Source: Sphingomonas desiccabilis | GTDB lineage: Bacteria; Pseudomonadota; Alphaproteobacteria; Sphingomonadales; Sphingomonadaceae | Reading direction: 5' to 3' | DNA length: 64,000 bases | Assembly (NCBI RefSeq): GCF_004135605.1 | Contig: NZ_SDPT01000002.1 | Location: 1 to 64,000, forward strand | Shown: positions 1-7,772 of the stretch, piece by piece | How positions within the stretch are numbered: the stretch's first letter is position 1 | Layout: the number at the start of each line of letters is the position of its first letter | Position numbers and translations under genes: made by a program | Notes under the pieces: generated by a model | Database searches by the model: none | Seen by the model: only the letters and a program-made list of their open reading frames with translations | Told to the model about the DNA's origin: nothing

Positions 1-76
<76 letters not shown>

Positions 77-89
77 ACACTCAACACAC

Positions 90-129
90 AGCAAAGCCCG
101 CCAGGTCCAACGACCTCGCGGGCTTTGCT
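90..129 (+). terminator. Hairpin terminator after tRNA-fMet
   Basis: A perfect 12-bp stem, AGCAAAGCCCGC with GCGGGCTTTGCT, encloses a 16-base loop that can itself fold (AGGT/ACCT). It starts 13 bases after the tRNA CCA. No long T tract follows, as is usual in this GC-rich background. Confidence 0.7.
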
Positions 130-416
130 GCGTCCGGGGTAGGCGGGTTCAGGACCTGGAGATGCCGTGGCCGCGTGGAAACGGTCGCGGTGGGCGTGGC
201 GCGCCTCCTCAGCCGAACTGGCGCCAAACAGCGCGCTCATCAACAGGGCTCACCGCAACTGGACCCCGGCCTCCGCCGGGGTACGATGAAAGTGGTTCCT
301 CGGGATCGACGGCGTCTTTCGAGCTCAGGCGTCAAGCGCGGCTTCGCTGCTTTGCCGGTGTTGCGTGGGTCCGCAGAGGATCTTCATGGTGCTGCGGCCG
401 ACCACGGGCGGCCGCG
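130..416. other. Intergenic region with one palindromic repeat
   Basis: No convincing gene is seen between the tRNA terminator and the LacI gene. The only recognisable structure is a reverse-oriented copy of the 26-bp palindromic repeat at 259-284. Confidence 0.5.
259..284 (-). repeat. 26-bp palindromic repeat, copy 1
   Basis: This is a reverse copy of the element whose forward form reads GTACCCCGGCGAAGGCCGG followed by GGTCCAG. The core CCCCGGC/GCCGGGG is a hairpin. Related copies are at 22444, 29418, 29638, 48371 and 48434. Confidence 0.7.
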
Positions 417-1418
417 CTAGCGGCGGGCCGGGGCGGTGCTGCTGCGGACGACGAGTTCGTGGGCGAGGGTCAGCTGGCGGCGGGCGGGCGTCGTGCCGCG
501 CAGGATGTCGACGAGGAGCTCCACGGCGCGCTGGCCGATCAGGTCCTTGGGCTGGGCGATCGTGGTGAGCGGCGGCGAGAAGAAGCGGGCGAGGGGCAGG
601 TCGTCGAAGCCGATCACCGAAACCTGGTCGGGACAGGAGAGTCCCGCCTGGGCGATCGCGCTGATCGCCCCCATCGCCATCTCGTCGCTGAAGCAGAAGA
701 TCGCGGTGACCCCGCCCGCGAGCAGTTCGCCCGCGCGCTGGAAGGCGGAGGCGGCGGAATAGTCGCCGGCGCGCAGCTGCAACTGGTCGCCAACCCCGTG
801 CCGGTCGGCGGCGCGCAGCGCGCCCGTCAGGCGATCGCGGCTGATCGGGCTGATCGCCGGGCCGGTGATGACGCCGATGTCGCGGTGCCCGAGCGCGATC
901 AGATGCTCGATCGCGTCGCTGCTGGCGGCGGCATTGTCGATATGGACGCTCGGCACGCCGATGTCGGGGCTGTATTCGCAGCCGTTGACGATCGGTGCTG
1001 CCGTCCCCTGGGCGGCGAGCAGCGGCGCGAGGCTGGCCGGAAGGCGGTGGCCGAGGAACACCAGCCCGTCGACCTCGCGGCGCGAGAGCATGTCGGCGTA
1101 CTGATCCTCCACCTCCGGATCGTGGCGGGTGTCGCCCACCACCACCGAATAGCCGGCATCGCGCGCGGCCTCCTCCGCGCCGCGGATGACGCTGGCGAAG
1201 AAGGGGTTGGAGATGTCGGGCACGGTCAGCAGGATCTTGGCGGCGCGCAGGGTGCGCAGGCTGCGCGCGGCGACGTTGGGCTGGTAGCCGAGCGCATCGA
1301 CGGCATCGAGCACGCGCCGGCGCGTCTGCTCGGCCACGCGCGCAGGCTGGCTCAGCACGCGCGACACCGTCGCGGTGGAGACCCCGGCGACGGCGGCGAC
1401 CTGGATGATCGTCGTCAT
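417..1418 (-). CDS. LacI-family transcriptional regulator
   Basis: This is a 333-residue sugar-responsive repressor-type regulator. The N-terminal helix-turn-helix is clear (TTIIQVAAVAGVSTATVSRVL, then the YQPN..ARSLRT hinge helix). The rest is a periplasmic-binding-protein-like sensor domain beginning ILLTVPDISNPFF and including DGLVFLG and IGVITG segments. The start is set at the ATG directly before TTIIQVAA. A GTG two codons upstream is also possible. It is divergent from the 1542-9449 operon, and a palindrome of LacI-operator type lies between them at 1463-1478, so it very probably controls that operon. The inducer cannot be read from sequence; the operon suggests a sugar or keto-sugar. 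Confidence 0.93.
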   Translation of the reverse strand: MTTIIQVAAVAGVSTATVSRVLSQPARVAEQTRRRVLDAVDALGYQPNVAARSLRTLRAAKILLTVPDISNPFFASVIRGAEEAARDAGYSVVVGDTRHDPEVEDQYADMLSRREVDGLVFLGHRLPASLAPLLAAQGTAAPIVNGCEYSPDIGVPSVHIDNAAASSDAIEHLIALGHRDIGVITGPAISPISRDRLTGALRAADRHGVGDQLQLRAGDYSAASAFQRAGELLAGGVTAIFCFSDEMAMGAISAIAQAGLSCPDQVSVIGFDDLPLARFFSPPLTTIAQPKDLIGQRAVELLVDILRGTTPARRQLTLAHELVVRSSTAPARR

Positions 1419-1462
1419 GCCCACTTCATGTCGCCTGCGGCGAACCGTGTCGATAGCTGGTG

Positions 1463-1478
1463 ATGTAATCCTTTACAT
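1463..1478. promoter_or_regulatory. Candidate LacI-family operator
   Basis: The perfect-armed palindrome ATGTAA-TCCT-TTACAT lies in the 123-base gap between the divergent regulator and transporter genes. It resembles the LacI/PurR-family form TGTAA-NCGN-TTACA with one central base changed. Its right half, TTTACA, could also serve as a -35 element for the operon, which would place bound repressor over the promoter. Confidence 0.7.
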
Positions 1479-1541
1479 GGCGGTTCGCGCTGTTAGGCTA
1501 CCCCGTGAGAGCAGGAAAACTGCGGCGGAGGGGATAAGCGC

Positions 1542-2792
1542 ATGGTCGCTGCCGAAGGGACGTTGACGGGTGACGTGCGCCCGGCGTCGGGAATGCTGAC
1601 GGGGCGGCTGAGCGCCCTGATGTTCATGCAGTTCTTCATCTGGGGCGCGTGGAACGTGACCCTGGGCCTGGTCATGCAGACGGTCGGCATCGGCAACCTG
1701 ATCGCCAACGCCTTCTCCGTGGGGCCGATCGCCTCGATCGTGGGCTCCTTCCTGCTCGGCATGGCCGCCGCGCGCTATTTCAGTCCCAAGATGCTGATGG
1801 TGATCCTGCACCTGGTGGGCGGCGTGCTGCTGTTCGTGCTGCCCTCGCTGGTGACGCCCGAGCATGGCGACAGCTTCGTCTGGCTGCTGCTGGGCTACAT
1901 GATCCTCTACATGCCGACCGTGGGCCTGGCGAACACCATCGCCCTCAAGAGCTTCGGCGAGCGGGTCGACCGCTTCCCGTTCGTGCGCGCGTTCGGCACG
2001 CTGGGCTGGATCGCGGCGGGGCTCATCATCGGCTGGGCGGGTCTGTCGGCGAGCCCGCAGATCTTCACCATCGCCGCGGCGGTCTCGATCGCGCTCGGGC
2101 TCTACAGCGCCACCCTCCCCAATGTGGAGGCGGACGCCCCGCGCGACGAGAGCGTGATCCGGCAGGTGCTGTGCATCGAGGCGTTCGGCCTGATGCGCCA
2201 GCGCTCGTTCCTGATCTTCATCGCCTGCGCGACGCTGATCTCGATCCCGCTGGCGATGTATTACGCCTATGCCTCGGCCTATATCGGCACCGCGGGCATC
2301 GAGAACGTCGGCGGCACCATGGCGATCGGGCAGATGTCCGAGCTCGCCTTCATGTTCTCCATGCCCTGGCTCTATCGCCGCTTCGGCGTGAAGCCGCTGC
2401 TGCTGGTCGGTATGATCGCCTGGGCTGTGCGCTATGCGCTGTTCGCGATCGGCGACGGCGGTGATTCGCTGTGGGCGATCTACCTGGGCGTGGCGCTGCA
2501 CGGCGTGTGCTACGACTTCTTTTTCGTAGCGGGCGCGATCTACACCGGCACCATCGCCTCGCCCAAGGGCGTCAACGCGCAGGCGCAGGGGATGCTGACG
2601 CTGTTCACCTATGGCGTGGGCATGCTGCTCGGCTCGCAGATCGGCGGCCTGCTCTACGCCCAGCTGCCCGAGACGCCGAGCGTCGCCGACTGGCAGCACA
2701 TGTGGTGGTACCCCGCGATCGCGGCGGCGGTGGTCGCGATCCTGTTCCAGATCAGCTTCCGCGACCAGACCAAGGGAGAGGCGCGCGCATGA
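1542..2792 (+). CDS. MFS transporter, nucleoside:H+ symporter (NupG-like) family
   Basis: This 416-residue inner-membrane carrier is built of about twelve hydrophobic segments. The first segment holds MQFFIWGAWNVTLG, typical of the NupG/XapB branch of the major facilitator superfamily. Members of this branch next to sugar-oxidation genes are often sugar or polyol carriers, so the family name should not be read as the substrate. The start ATG is preceded by GGAGGGG at good distance; a later in-frame ATG (1593) is possible. It is the first gene of the operon and overlaps the next gene by the four bases ATGA. The likely cargo is the sugar or keto-sugar handled by the downstream enzymes (inference). 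Confidence 0.88.
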   Translation: MVAAEGTLTGDVRPASGMLTGRLSALMFMQFFIWGAWNVTLGLVMQTVGIGNLIANAFSVGPIASIVGSFLLGMAAARYFSPKMLMVILHLVGGVLLFVLPSLVTPEHGDSFVWLLLGYMILYMPTVGLANTIALKSFGERVDRFPFVRAFGTLGWIAAGLIIGWAGLSASPQIFTIAAAVSIALGLYSATLPNVEADAPRDESVIRQVLCIEAFGLMRQRSFLIFIACATLISIPLAMYYAYASAYIGTAGIENVGGTMAIGQMSELAFMFSMPWLYRRFGVKPLLLVGMIAWAVRYALFAIGDGGDSLWAIYLGVALHGVCYDFFFVAGAIYTGTIASPKGVNAQAQGMLTLFTYGVGMLLGSQIGGLLYAQLPETPSVADWQHMWWYPAIAAAVVAILFQISFRDQTKGEARA

Positions 2793-3853
2793 CCGCGATG
2801 AAGGGGCCGGGCATCTTCCTGGCGCAGTTCCTGGGCGACACCGCGCCCTTCGACACGCTCGACGGGCTGGCCGAATGGGCGGCGGGCCTCGGCTTCGTGG
2901 GCGTCCAGATCCCGTGCGACCCGCGGCTGATCGACCTGAAGACCGCGGCCGAGAGCAAGGACTATTGCGACGAGCTGCGCGGGCGGCTCGCGCGGTTCGG
3001 GATCGAGCCGACCGAATTGTCGACGCATCTCCAGGGCCAGCTGGTGGCGGTGCACCCGGCCTATGACGCGCTGTTCGACGGCTTCGCGCCGGCCGAGGTG
3101 CACGGCAGGCCCGACGCGCGCCAGGCCTGGGCCGTCGAGCAGGTGACGCTTGCCGCCAAGGCGAGCGCCAACCTGGGGCTGTCGGCGCATGCGACCTTCT
3201 CCGGCGCGCTGGCCTGGCCCTATGTCTATCCCTGGCCGCAGCGGCCCGCCGGGCTGGTCGAGGAGGCGTTCGCCGAACTGGCGCGGCGCTGGACGCCGAT
3301 CCTCAATGCGTTCGAGGATGCGGGCGTGGACTGCGCGTTCGAGATCCACGCCGGCGAGGACATCCACGACGGCGCATCGTGGGAGCGGTTCCTGGCGGCG
3401 GTCGGCGAGCACCCGCGCGCGCGCATCCTGTTCGATCCGTCGCACTATGTGCTGCAGCAGCTCGACTATCTCGACTTCATCGACCGCTATCACGACCGGA
3501 TTTCGTGCTTCCACGTCAAGGACGCCGAGTTCAACCCGAGCGGCCGTTCGGGCGTCTATGGCGGCTATGAGAGCTGGGTGAACCGGGCCGGGCGCTTCCG
3601 CTCGACCGGCGACGGCCAGGTCGACTTCGTCGGCGTGTTCAGTAAGCTTGCCCAATATGGCTACAAAGGCTGGGCGGTGCTGGAGTGGGAATGCGCGCTC
3701 AAGCGCTCCGAGGACGGCGCGCGCGAGGGGGCGCCGTTCATTCGCGACCACATCATCCGCGTGACCGAGCGCCCGTTCGACGACTTCGCGGCGAGCGGCG
3801 TCGACCGGGCCGCGATTCGATCGCTGCTGGGCCTGAAGGAAGGCGAGGCGTGA
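2789..3853 (+). CDS. Sugar phosphate isomerase/epimerase-like TIM barrel, cytosolic
   Basis: This 354-residue protein of the AP-endonuclease-2-like TIM barrel superfamily has no signal peptide. The usual metal-site positions are visible: E185 (FEIHAGED), D216 and H219 (LFDPSHY), H242 (FHVKDAEF) and a glutamate at 299-301 (VLEWECA). The segment GDGQVDF before the last strand is typical of inosose-dehydratase/epimerase-like members. In related sugar clusters such proteins act on keto-sugars as isomerases, epimerases or lyases. It overlaps the transporter upstream (ATGA) and the dehydrogenase downstream (one base, TGATG), so the three are translationally coupled. The exact reaction is unknown. 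Confidence 0.88.
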   Translation: MTAMKGPGIFLAQFLGDTAPFDTLDGLAEWAAGLGFVGVQIPCDPRLIDLKTAAESKDYCDELRGRLARFGIEPTELSTHLQGQLVAVHPAYDALFDGFAPAEVHGRPDARQAWAVEQVTLAAKASANLGLSAHATFSGALAWPYVYPWPQRPAGLVEEAFAELARRWTPILNAFEDAGVDCAFEIHAGEDIHDGASWERFLAAVGEHPRARILFDPSHYVLQQLDYLDFIDRYHDRISCFHVKDAEFNPSGRSGVYGGYESWVNRAGRFRSTGDGQVDFVGVFSKLAQYGYKGWAVLEWECALKRSEDGAREGAPFIRDHIIRVTERPFDDFAASGVDRAAIRSLLGLKEGEA

Positions 3854-4998
3854 TGCGGCAGCCGCTCCGGCTCGGCATGGTGGGCGGCGGCGAGGGCGCG
3901 TTCATCGGCGCCGTGCATCGCATGGCCGCCGCGCTCGACGGCGACTGGCGGCTGACGGCCGGCGCGTTCAGCACCGATGCCGGGCGCAACCGCCGCACCG
4001 GCGAGCAGCTGGGGCTCGATCCCGCGCGCGTCTATGACTCGCTCGACGCCCTGCTGGCGGCCGAGCGTGCGCTGCCGGCGGAGGCGCGCATCGATGTGCT
4101 CGCGATCGTGACGCCGAACCACCTCCACGCGCCGATGGCGATCGCCGCGCTGGAGGCGGGCTTCCACGTATTCTGCGAAAAGCCGATGGCGATGAGCGTC
4201 GCCGAGGCGGAGGCGATCGCGGCGGCGGCCAAGGCGAGCGGGCGGACGTTCGCGCTGGCTTTCACCTACAGCGGCTATGCGCTGGTCGAGGAGGCGCGCG
4301 TCCGGATCGCGCGCGGCGACCTGGGCGCGATCCGGTTGGTGCAGGTCGAATATCTCCAGGGCTGGCTGAGCGCGCCGATCGACGAGGCCGGCAACAAGCA
4401 GGCCGAGTGGCGCACCGACCCTGCGCGCGCCGGGATCGGCGGCTGCCTGGGCGACATCGCCACCCATGCGTTCCAGCTGGCCGAGCATGTGTCGGGGCTG
4501 CGCGCCGAGGCGGTGGCGGCGGACCTGACCATCCATGTGCCCGGACGGCGGCTCGACGACGACGTGAGCGCGCTGCTGCGCTTCGGCGGCGGCGCGCGCG
4601 GGACGCTGAAGGCGAGCCAGGTCGCGGCCGGCGAGGAAAACGGCCTGAAGTTGCGCATCCATGGCGAGCGCGGCGGGCTGGAATGGGCGCAGATGGAGCC
4701 CAACACCCTCACGCTGCGCTGGCTCGATCGGCCGGCGGAGATCCTGCGTGCGGGCGGGCCGGGCTTGAGCGACGGCGCGAGCGGGCTGCTGCGCACCCCC
4801 GCGGGGCATCCCGAGGGCTATGTCGAGGCGTTCGCCAACCTCTATCGTGGCTTTGCGGCGGCGCTGCGCGGCGAGTCGGGCGGCTGGTTCCCCGGCGTCG
4901 GCGACGGGTTGCGCACCATGAAATTCGTCGAGGCCGTGGTCGCCAATGCGGCCTCGGACCGGAAGTGGACCAGGATTGATCCGGGAGAGAGTGTATGA
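3853..4998 (+). CDS. Gfo/Idh/MocA-family oxidoreductase, cytosolic
   Basis: This is a 381-residue NAD(P)-dependent sugar dehydrogenase-type protein. The Rossmann motif GMVGGGEGAFIG is at 8-19 and the family signature EKP at 109-111 (HVFCEKPMAM). A C-terminal substrate domain follows, with GGCLGDIATHAF carrying the conserved Asp/His. There is no signal peptide, so it acts in the cytosol. In clusters like this one, members interconvert hydroxyl and keto groups of sugars, for example reducing a 3-keto-sugar. It is coupled to the TIM barrel upstream and overlaps the cytochrome gene by four bases. Confidence 0.9.
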   Translation: MRQPLRLGMVGGGEGAFIGAVHRMAAALDGDWRLTAGAFSTDAGRNRRTGEQLGLDPARVYDSLDALLAAERALPAEARIDVLAIVTPNHLHAPMAIAALEAGFHVFCEKPMAMSVAEAEAIAAAAKASGRTFALAFTYSGYALVEEARVRIARGDLGAIRLVQVEYLQGWLSAPIDEAGNKQAEWRTDPARAGIGGCLGDIATHAFQLAEHVSGLRAEAVAADLTIHVPGRRLDDDVSALLRFGGGARGTLKASQVAAGEENGLKLRIHGERGGLEWAQMEPNTLTLRWLDRPAEILRAGGPGLSDGASGLLRTPAGHPEGYVEAFANLYRGFAAALRGESGGWFPGVGDGLRTMKFVEAVVANAASDRKWTRIDPGESV

Positions 4999-5366
4999 AG
5001 CGTATCATCAGCCTGGGGGCGGCGGCAGCGATGCTGGTCGTCACCGCGGCACCAGCCGTGGCGCAGACCGCGCCGCCGCCCGCCTTTGCCGCCTGCAAGG
5101 CGTGCCACACCGTCGACAAGGGCGGCCGCAACGGCGTCGGCCCGAACCTGAACGGCGTGGTCGGCCGGCCCGCGGCCGCGGTGCCGGGCTTCAACTATTC
5201 CAACGCCTTGAAGGCCTCGAAGCTTCGCTGGGACGAGGCGACGCTCGACCAGTTCCTGGCCGCGCCCACCAAGAAGGTGCCGGGCACGCGCATGCCGATC
5301 GGCATGGCGGACGCCGCCAAGCGCAAGGCGATCATCGCGTTCCTGAAGGCGCAGGGCGGCAAATGA
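4995..5366 (+). CDS. Periplasmic c-type cytochrome, class I
   Basis: This 123-residue small mono-heme cytochrome has a signal peptide at about 1-23 (cut after AVAQ). The heme-attachment site CKACH is at 34-38, and M100 (PGTRM) is the expected distal ligand. The segment GRNGVGPNLNGVVGR matches cytochrome c2-like proteins. Placed in one operon with a subunit-3-like protein and a GMC flavoprotein, it is the likely electron acceptor of that dehydrogenase, handing electrons to the respiratory chain. Its role parallels the cytochrome partner of glucoside 3-dehydrogenase and the Caulobacter lac cluster. The start overlaps the preceding gene (ATGA). Confidence 0.93.
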   Translation: MKRIISLGAAAAMLVVTAAPAVAQTAPPPAFAACKACHTVDKGGRNGVGPNLNGVVGRPAAAVPGFNYSNALKASKLRWDEATLDQFLAAPTKKVPGTRMPIGMADAAKRKAIIAFLKAQGGK

Positions 5367-5379
5367 TCGGGCGGGGGGC

Positions 5380-6294
5380 ATGACGGTCTCGCGTCGCACC
5401 GTGCTGGCTGCCGGCGCGGTCGCGCCGCTCGCGGCGAGCGCCGGCCTGGCGCAGGGCGGCGGCGGCTCCAACGCCGCCCGCTTCTCGCTGGGCTATGCGC
5501 CGCACGAGGGCAGCTTCGCCAGCCGCGGCGGCCTGCTCGAGCAGATCGCCTATGCCGCCGACCAGGGCTTCACCGCCTGGGAAGACAATGAGGCGCGCAG
5601 CCGGCCGGTCGCGGAACAGGAGCGCATGGCCAAGGCGCTGCAGCAGCGCGGCATGGCGATGGGCGTGTTCGTCGCCAGCATGCCGAAATGGTCGCAGTCG
5701 CGGCCGCTGCTGGGCGCCAACGACGGGGCCGAGCGCGAGGCGTTCCTGGCCGACGTCCGCAGCGCCATCGACGTCGCCAAGCGGCTCAATGCCAACCGGA
5801 TGACGGTGGTGACCGGCTTCATGGACCCCAAGGTGCCGGTGGAGATCCAGACCGCGCGGGTGATCGACGTCATGCGCCGCGCCGGCGACATCGTCGCGCC
5901 CCACGGCATCGCGATGGTGATGGAGCCGCTCAACACGCGCACCAACCATCCCGGCGTCTACATGCAGAGCATCGCCCAGGGCTATGCCGTGGCGCGCGGA
6001 GCGAACAGCCCGGGCGTGAAGATCCTGGCCGACCTCTACCACGAGCAGATCCAGTCCGGGAACCTGATCCCGGTGATGGACGCCTGCTGGAGCGAGATCG
6101 GCTATATCCAGTTCGGCGACAATCCCGGGCGCAACGAGCCCGGCACCGGCGAGATCCATTACGCCAACATCGTCCGGTGGCTGCGCCAGCGCCGCTATCC
6201 CGGCGTGATCGGCATGGAGCACGGCAATTCCATCAAGGGCCGCGCGGGGGAGGACCGGCTGATCGCCGCCTATCGCGCGATCGACGCACAATGA
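5380..6294 (+). CDS. Hydroxypyruvate isomerase-like TIM barrel with Tat signal
   Basis: This 304-residue protein opens with a twin-arginine leader (VSRRTVLAAGAV, cut after about residue 25), so it is probably exported folded. The mature part matches the hydroxypyruvate isomerase family: GYAPHEGSF, then VMEPLNTR with its metal-binding glutamate, LADLYHEQI, and GDNPGRNEPGTGEI near the C-terminus. Classical hydroxypyruvate isomerases are cytosolic and about 260 residues long, so an exported member probably works on a different keto-sugar made in the periplasm (inference). It follows the cytochrome gene by 13 bases. Confidence 0.88.
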   Translation: MTVSRRTVLAAGAVAPLAASAGLAQGGGGSNAARFSLGYAPHEGSFASRGGLLEQIAYAADQGFTAWEDNEARSRPVAEQERMAKALQQRGMAMGVFVASMPKWSQSRPLLGANDGAEREAFLADVRSAIDVAKRLNANRMTVVTGFMDPKVPVEIQTARVIDVMRRAGDIVAPHGIAMVMEPLNTRTNHPGVYMQSIAQGYAVARGANSPGVKILADLYHEQIQSGNLIPVMDACWSEIGYIQFGDNPGRNEPGTGEIHYANIVRWLRQRRYPGVIGMEHGNSIKGRAGEDRLIAAYRAIDAQ

Positions 6295-6337
6295 CCGGGG
6301 AGGGACGGATGCCCCGCACTATGGGAGGAGAAGCGAA

Positions 6338-6907
6338 GTGATCGATCGCAGAACGGCACTTGCCGGCGTGGTCACGATGTTCGGCGCGGGGCTGTTCGCC
6401 CCGATCGCGCGGGCGGCCGGTGCCGCCCAGGCATCCCGGATGCCGGTGATCTCCGACGGCCCGCCGAGCACGGCGGTCTTCACGCCGGACCAGCGCGCCC
6501 TGGTGACGGTGCTGAGCGAGCGGATCATCCCGACCACCGACACGCCGGGCGCGATCGCCGCGGGCGTGCCGATGTTCATCGAGAAGCTGCTCGCCGACTG
6601 GGCGGTGCCGGACGATCGCAAGCCGATCCTGGCCGGGCTGCAGGCAGTCGAGGCCCGCAGCCTGAAGGATTATAAGGTCTCCGCCGCCAAGGCGACGCCG
6701 GAGCAGCAGGATGCGCTGCTGACGCTGGCGATGAACGGCCAGATCCCGGGCGGCAAGGACTTCTTCGAGGCGATGCGCCAGATGGTGATCACCGGCTATT
6801 ACACGTCGGAGATCGGCATCACCCAGGAGCGCGAGTATCTGCCGGTGCCGGGCGAATACAACGGCGCCTTCCCCTATTCCCAAGTCAACAAGGTCTACAG
6901 CGCATGA
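6338..6907 (+). CDS. Gluconate 2-dehydrogenase subunit 3-like protein with Tat leader
   Basis: This 189-residue protein begins with a twin-arginine leader (IDRRTALAGVV) and continues with the subunit-3 pattern FTPDQRALVTVLSERIIPTTDTPGA. In gluconate, fructose and glucoside 3-dehydrogenases this small subunit binds the catalytic GMC flavoprotein and carries it through the Tat pathway. The flavoprotein here (7773) has no export signal of its own, which fits. The start is a GTG preceded by GGGAGGAG. It overlaps the following TIM-barrel gene by four bases. By Caulobacter analogy it would be the LacC-like subunit. Confidence 0.88.
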   Translation: MIDRRTALAGVVTMFGAGLFAPIARAAGAAQASRMPVISDGPPSTAVFTPDQRALVTVLSERIIPTTDTPGAIAAGVPMFIEKLLADWAVPDDRKPILAGLQAVEARSLKDYKVSAAKATPEQQDALLTLAMNGQIPGGKDFFEAMRQMVITGYYTSEIGITQEREYLPVPGEYNGAFPYSQVNKVYSA

Positions 6908-7746
6908 TCAGCCGCCGTACCCTGCTCGCGGGCGCCGGGGGCGTCGCGGCCGTCGCCCTGTCGGACCGGATCGTCCCGGCCGCCCTTGCCGCCCAGATCC
7001 CGGCGGTGGGGATCCAGCTCTACACCGTGCGCGAAATCTTCCAGAAGGACCCGGTGGGGACGCTGGGGCAGGTGGCGCGCATCGGCTATCGCGAGGTCGA
7101 GTTCGGCGGCGGCGGCTATGACGCGATGGACCATGCGCTGCTGCGCCGGACGATGGACCGGCTGGGGCTGCGCGCGCCGTCGGTACACATCGGCTATGAC
7201 GCGCTGCTCGGCCAGTTTGAGCGATCGGTGGCCATGGCCAAGACGCTGGGCGCGGACACGGTGGTGCTGCCGTACATGACGGACCAGCACCGCACGGAAG
7301 CCGGGTGGAAGGCGGCGCTGCCGAACATCGCGCGCTTCGGCGCCGAGCTGAAGAAGGCGGGGCTGGGCTTTGCCTATCACAACCACGACTTCGAGTTCAC
7401 GGTGAAGCCGGGCGGCAAGAGCCTGTTCGACCGGCTGATCGAGGAGACCGATCCGTCGCTGGTGCAGGTGGAGCTCGACCTCTACTGGGCCGCGCACGCG
7501 GGCGAGGACGTGGCCGGGCTGATCGAGCGGCTGAACCGCCGCATCTATGCCTATCACGTCAAGGACATGCGCGCCGACCGCAGCATGACCGCCGTGGGCC
7601 AGGGCAAGACCGACTTCGCCGCGCTGTTCCGCCTGAAGGGAAGCGCCGGGGTCCGCCACTTCTATGTCGAGAACGACGAGGCGCCCGCGCCCTATCTTCC
7701 CGACATCACCACCAGCTTCAACACGCTCCGCGCGCTGCGGTTCTGA
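6904..7746 (+). CDS. Second Tat-exported sugar phosphate isomerase/epimerase-like TIM barrel
   Basis: This 280-residue protein has a twin-arginine leader (ISRRTLLAGAGG, cut after about 30). Metal-site segments are visible: EVEFGG, FAYHNHDFEF, VELDLYW and AYHVKDM. These place it in the same superfamily as the inosose-dehydratase-like proteins often annotated as sugar phosphate isomerases. It is inserted between subunit 3 and the GMC catalytic subunit of the dehydrogenase, so it probably acts on the dehydrogenase product in the periplasm, for example as a keto-glycoside lyase, hydrolase or epimerase (inference). The 26 bases to the next gene include GGGG before its ATG. Confidence 0.88.
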   Translation: MISRRTLLAGAGGVAAVALSDRIVPAALAAQIPAVGIQLYTVREIFQKDPVGTLGQVARIGYREVEFGGGGYDAMDHALLRRTMDRLGLRAPSVHIGYDALLGQFERSVAMAKTLGADTVVLPYMTDQHRTEAGWKAALPNIARFGAELKKAGLGFAYHNHDFEFTVKPGGKSLFDRLIEETDPSLVQVELDLYWAAHAGEDVAGLIERLNRRIYAYHVKDMRADRSMTAVGQGKTDFAALFRLKGSAGVRHFYVENDEAPAPYLPDITTSFNTLRALRF

Positions 7747-7772
7747 GCACGTACGGCCAGGGGAACAACATC

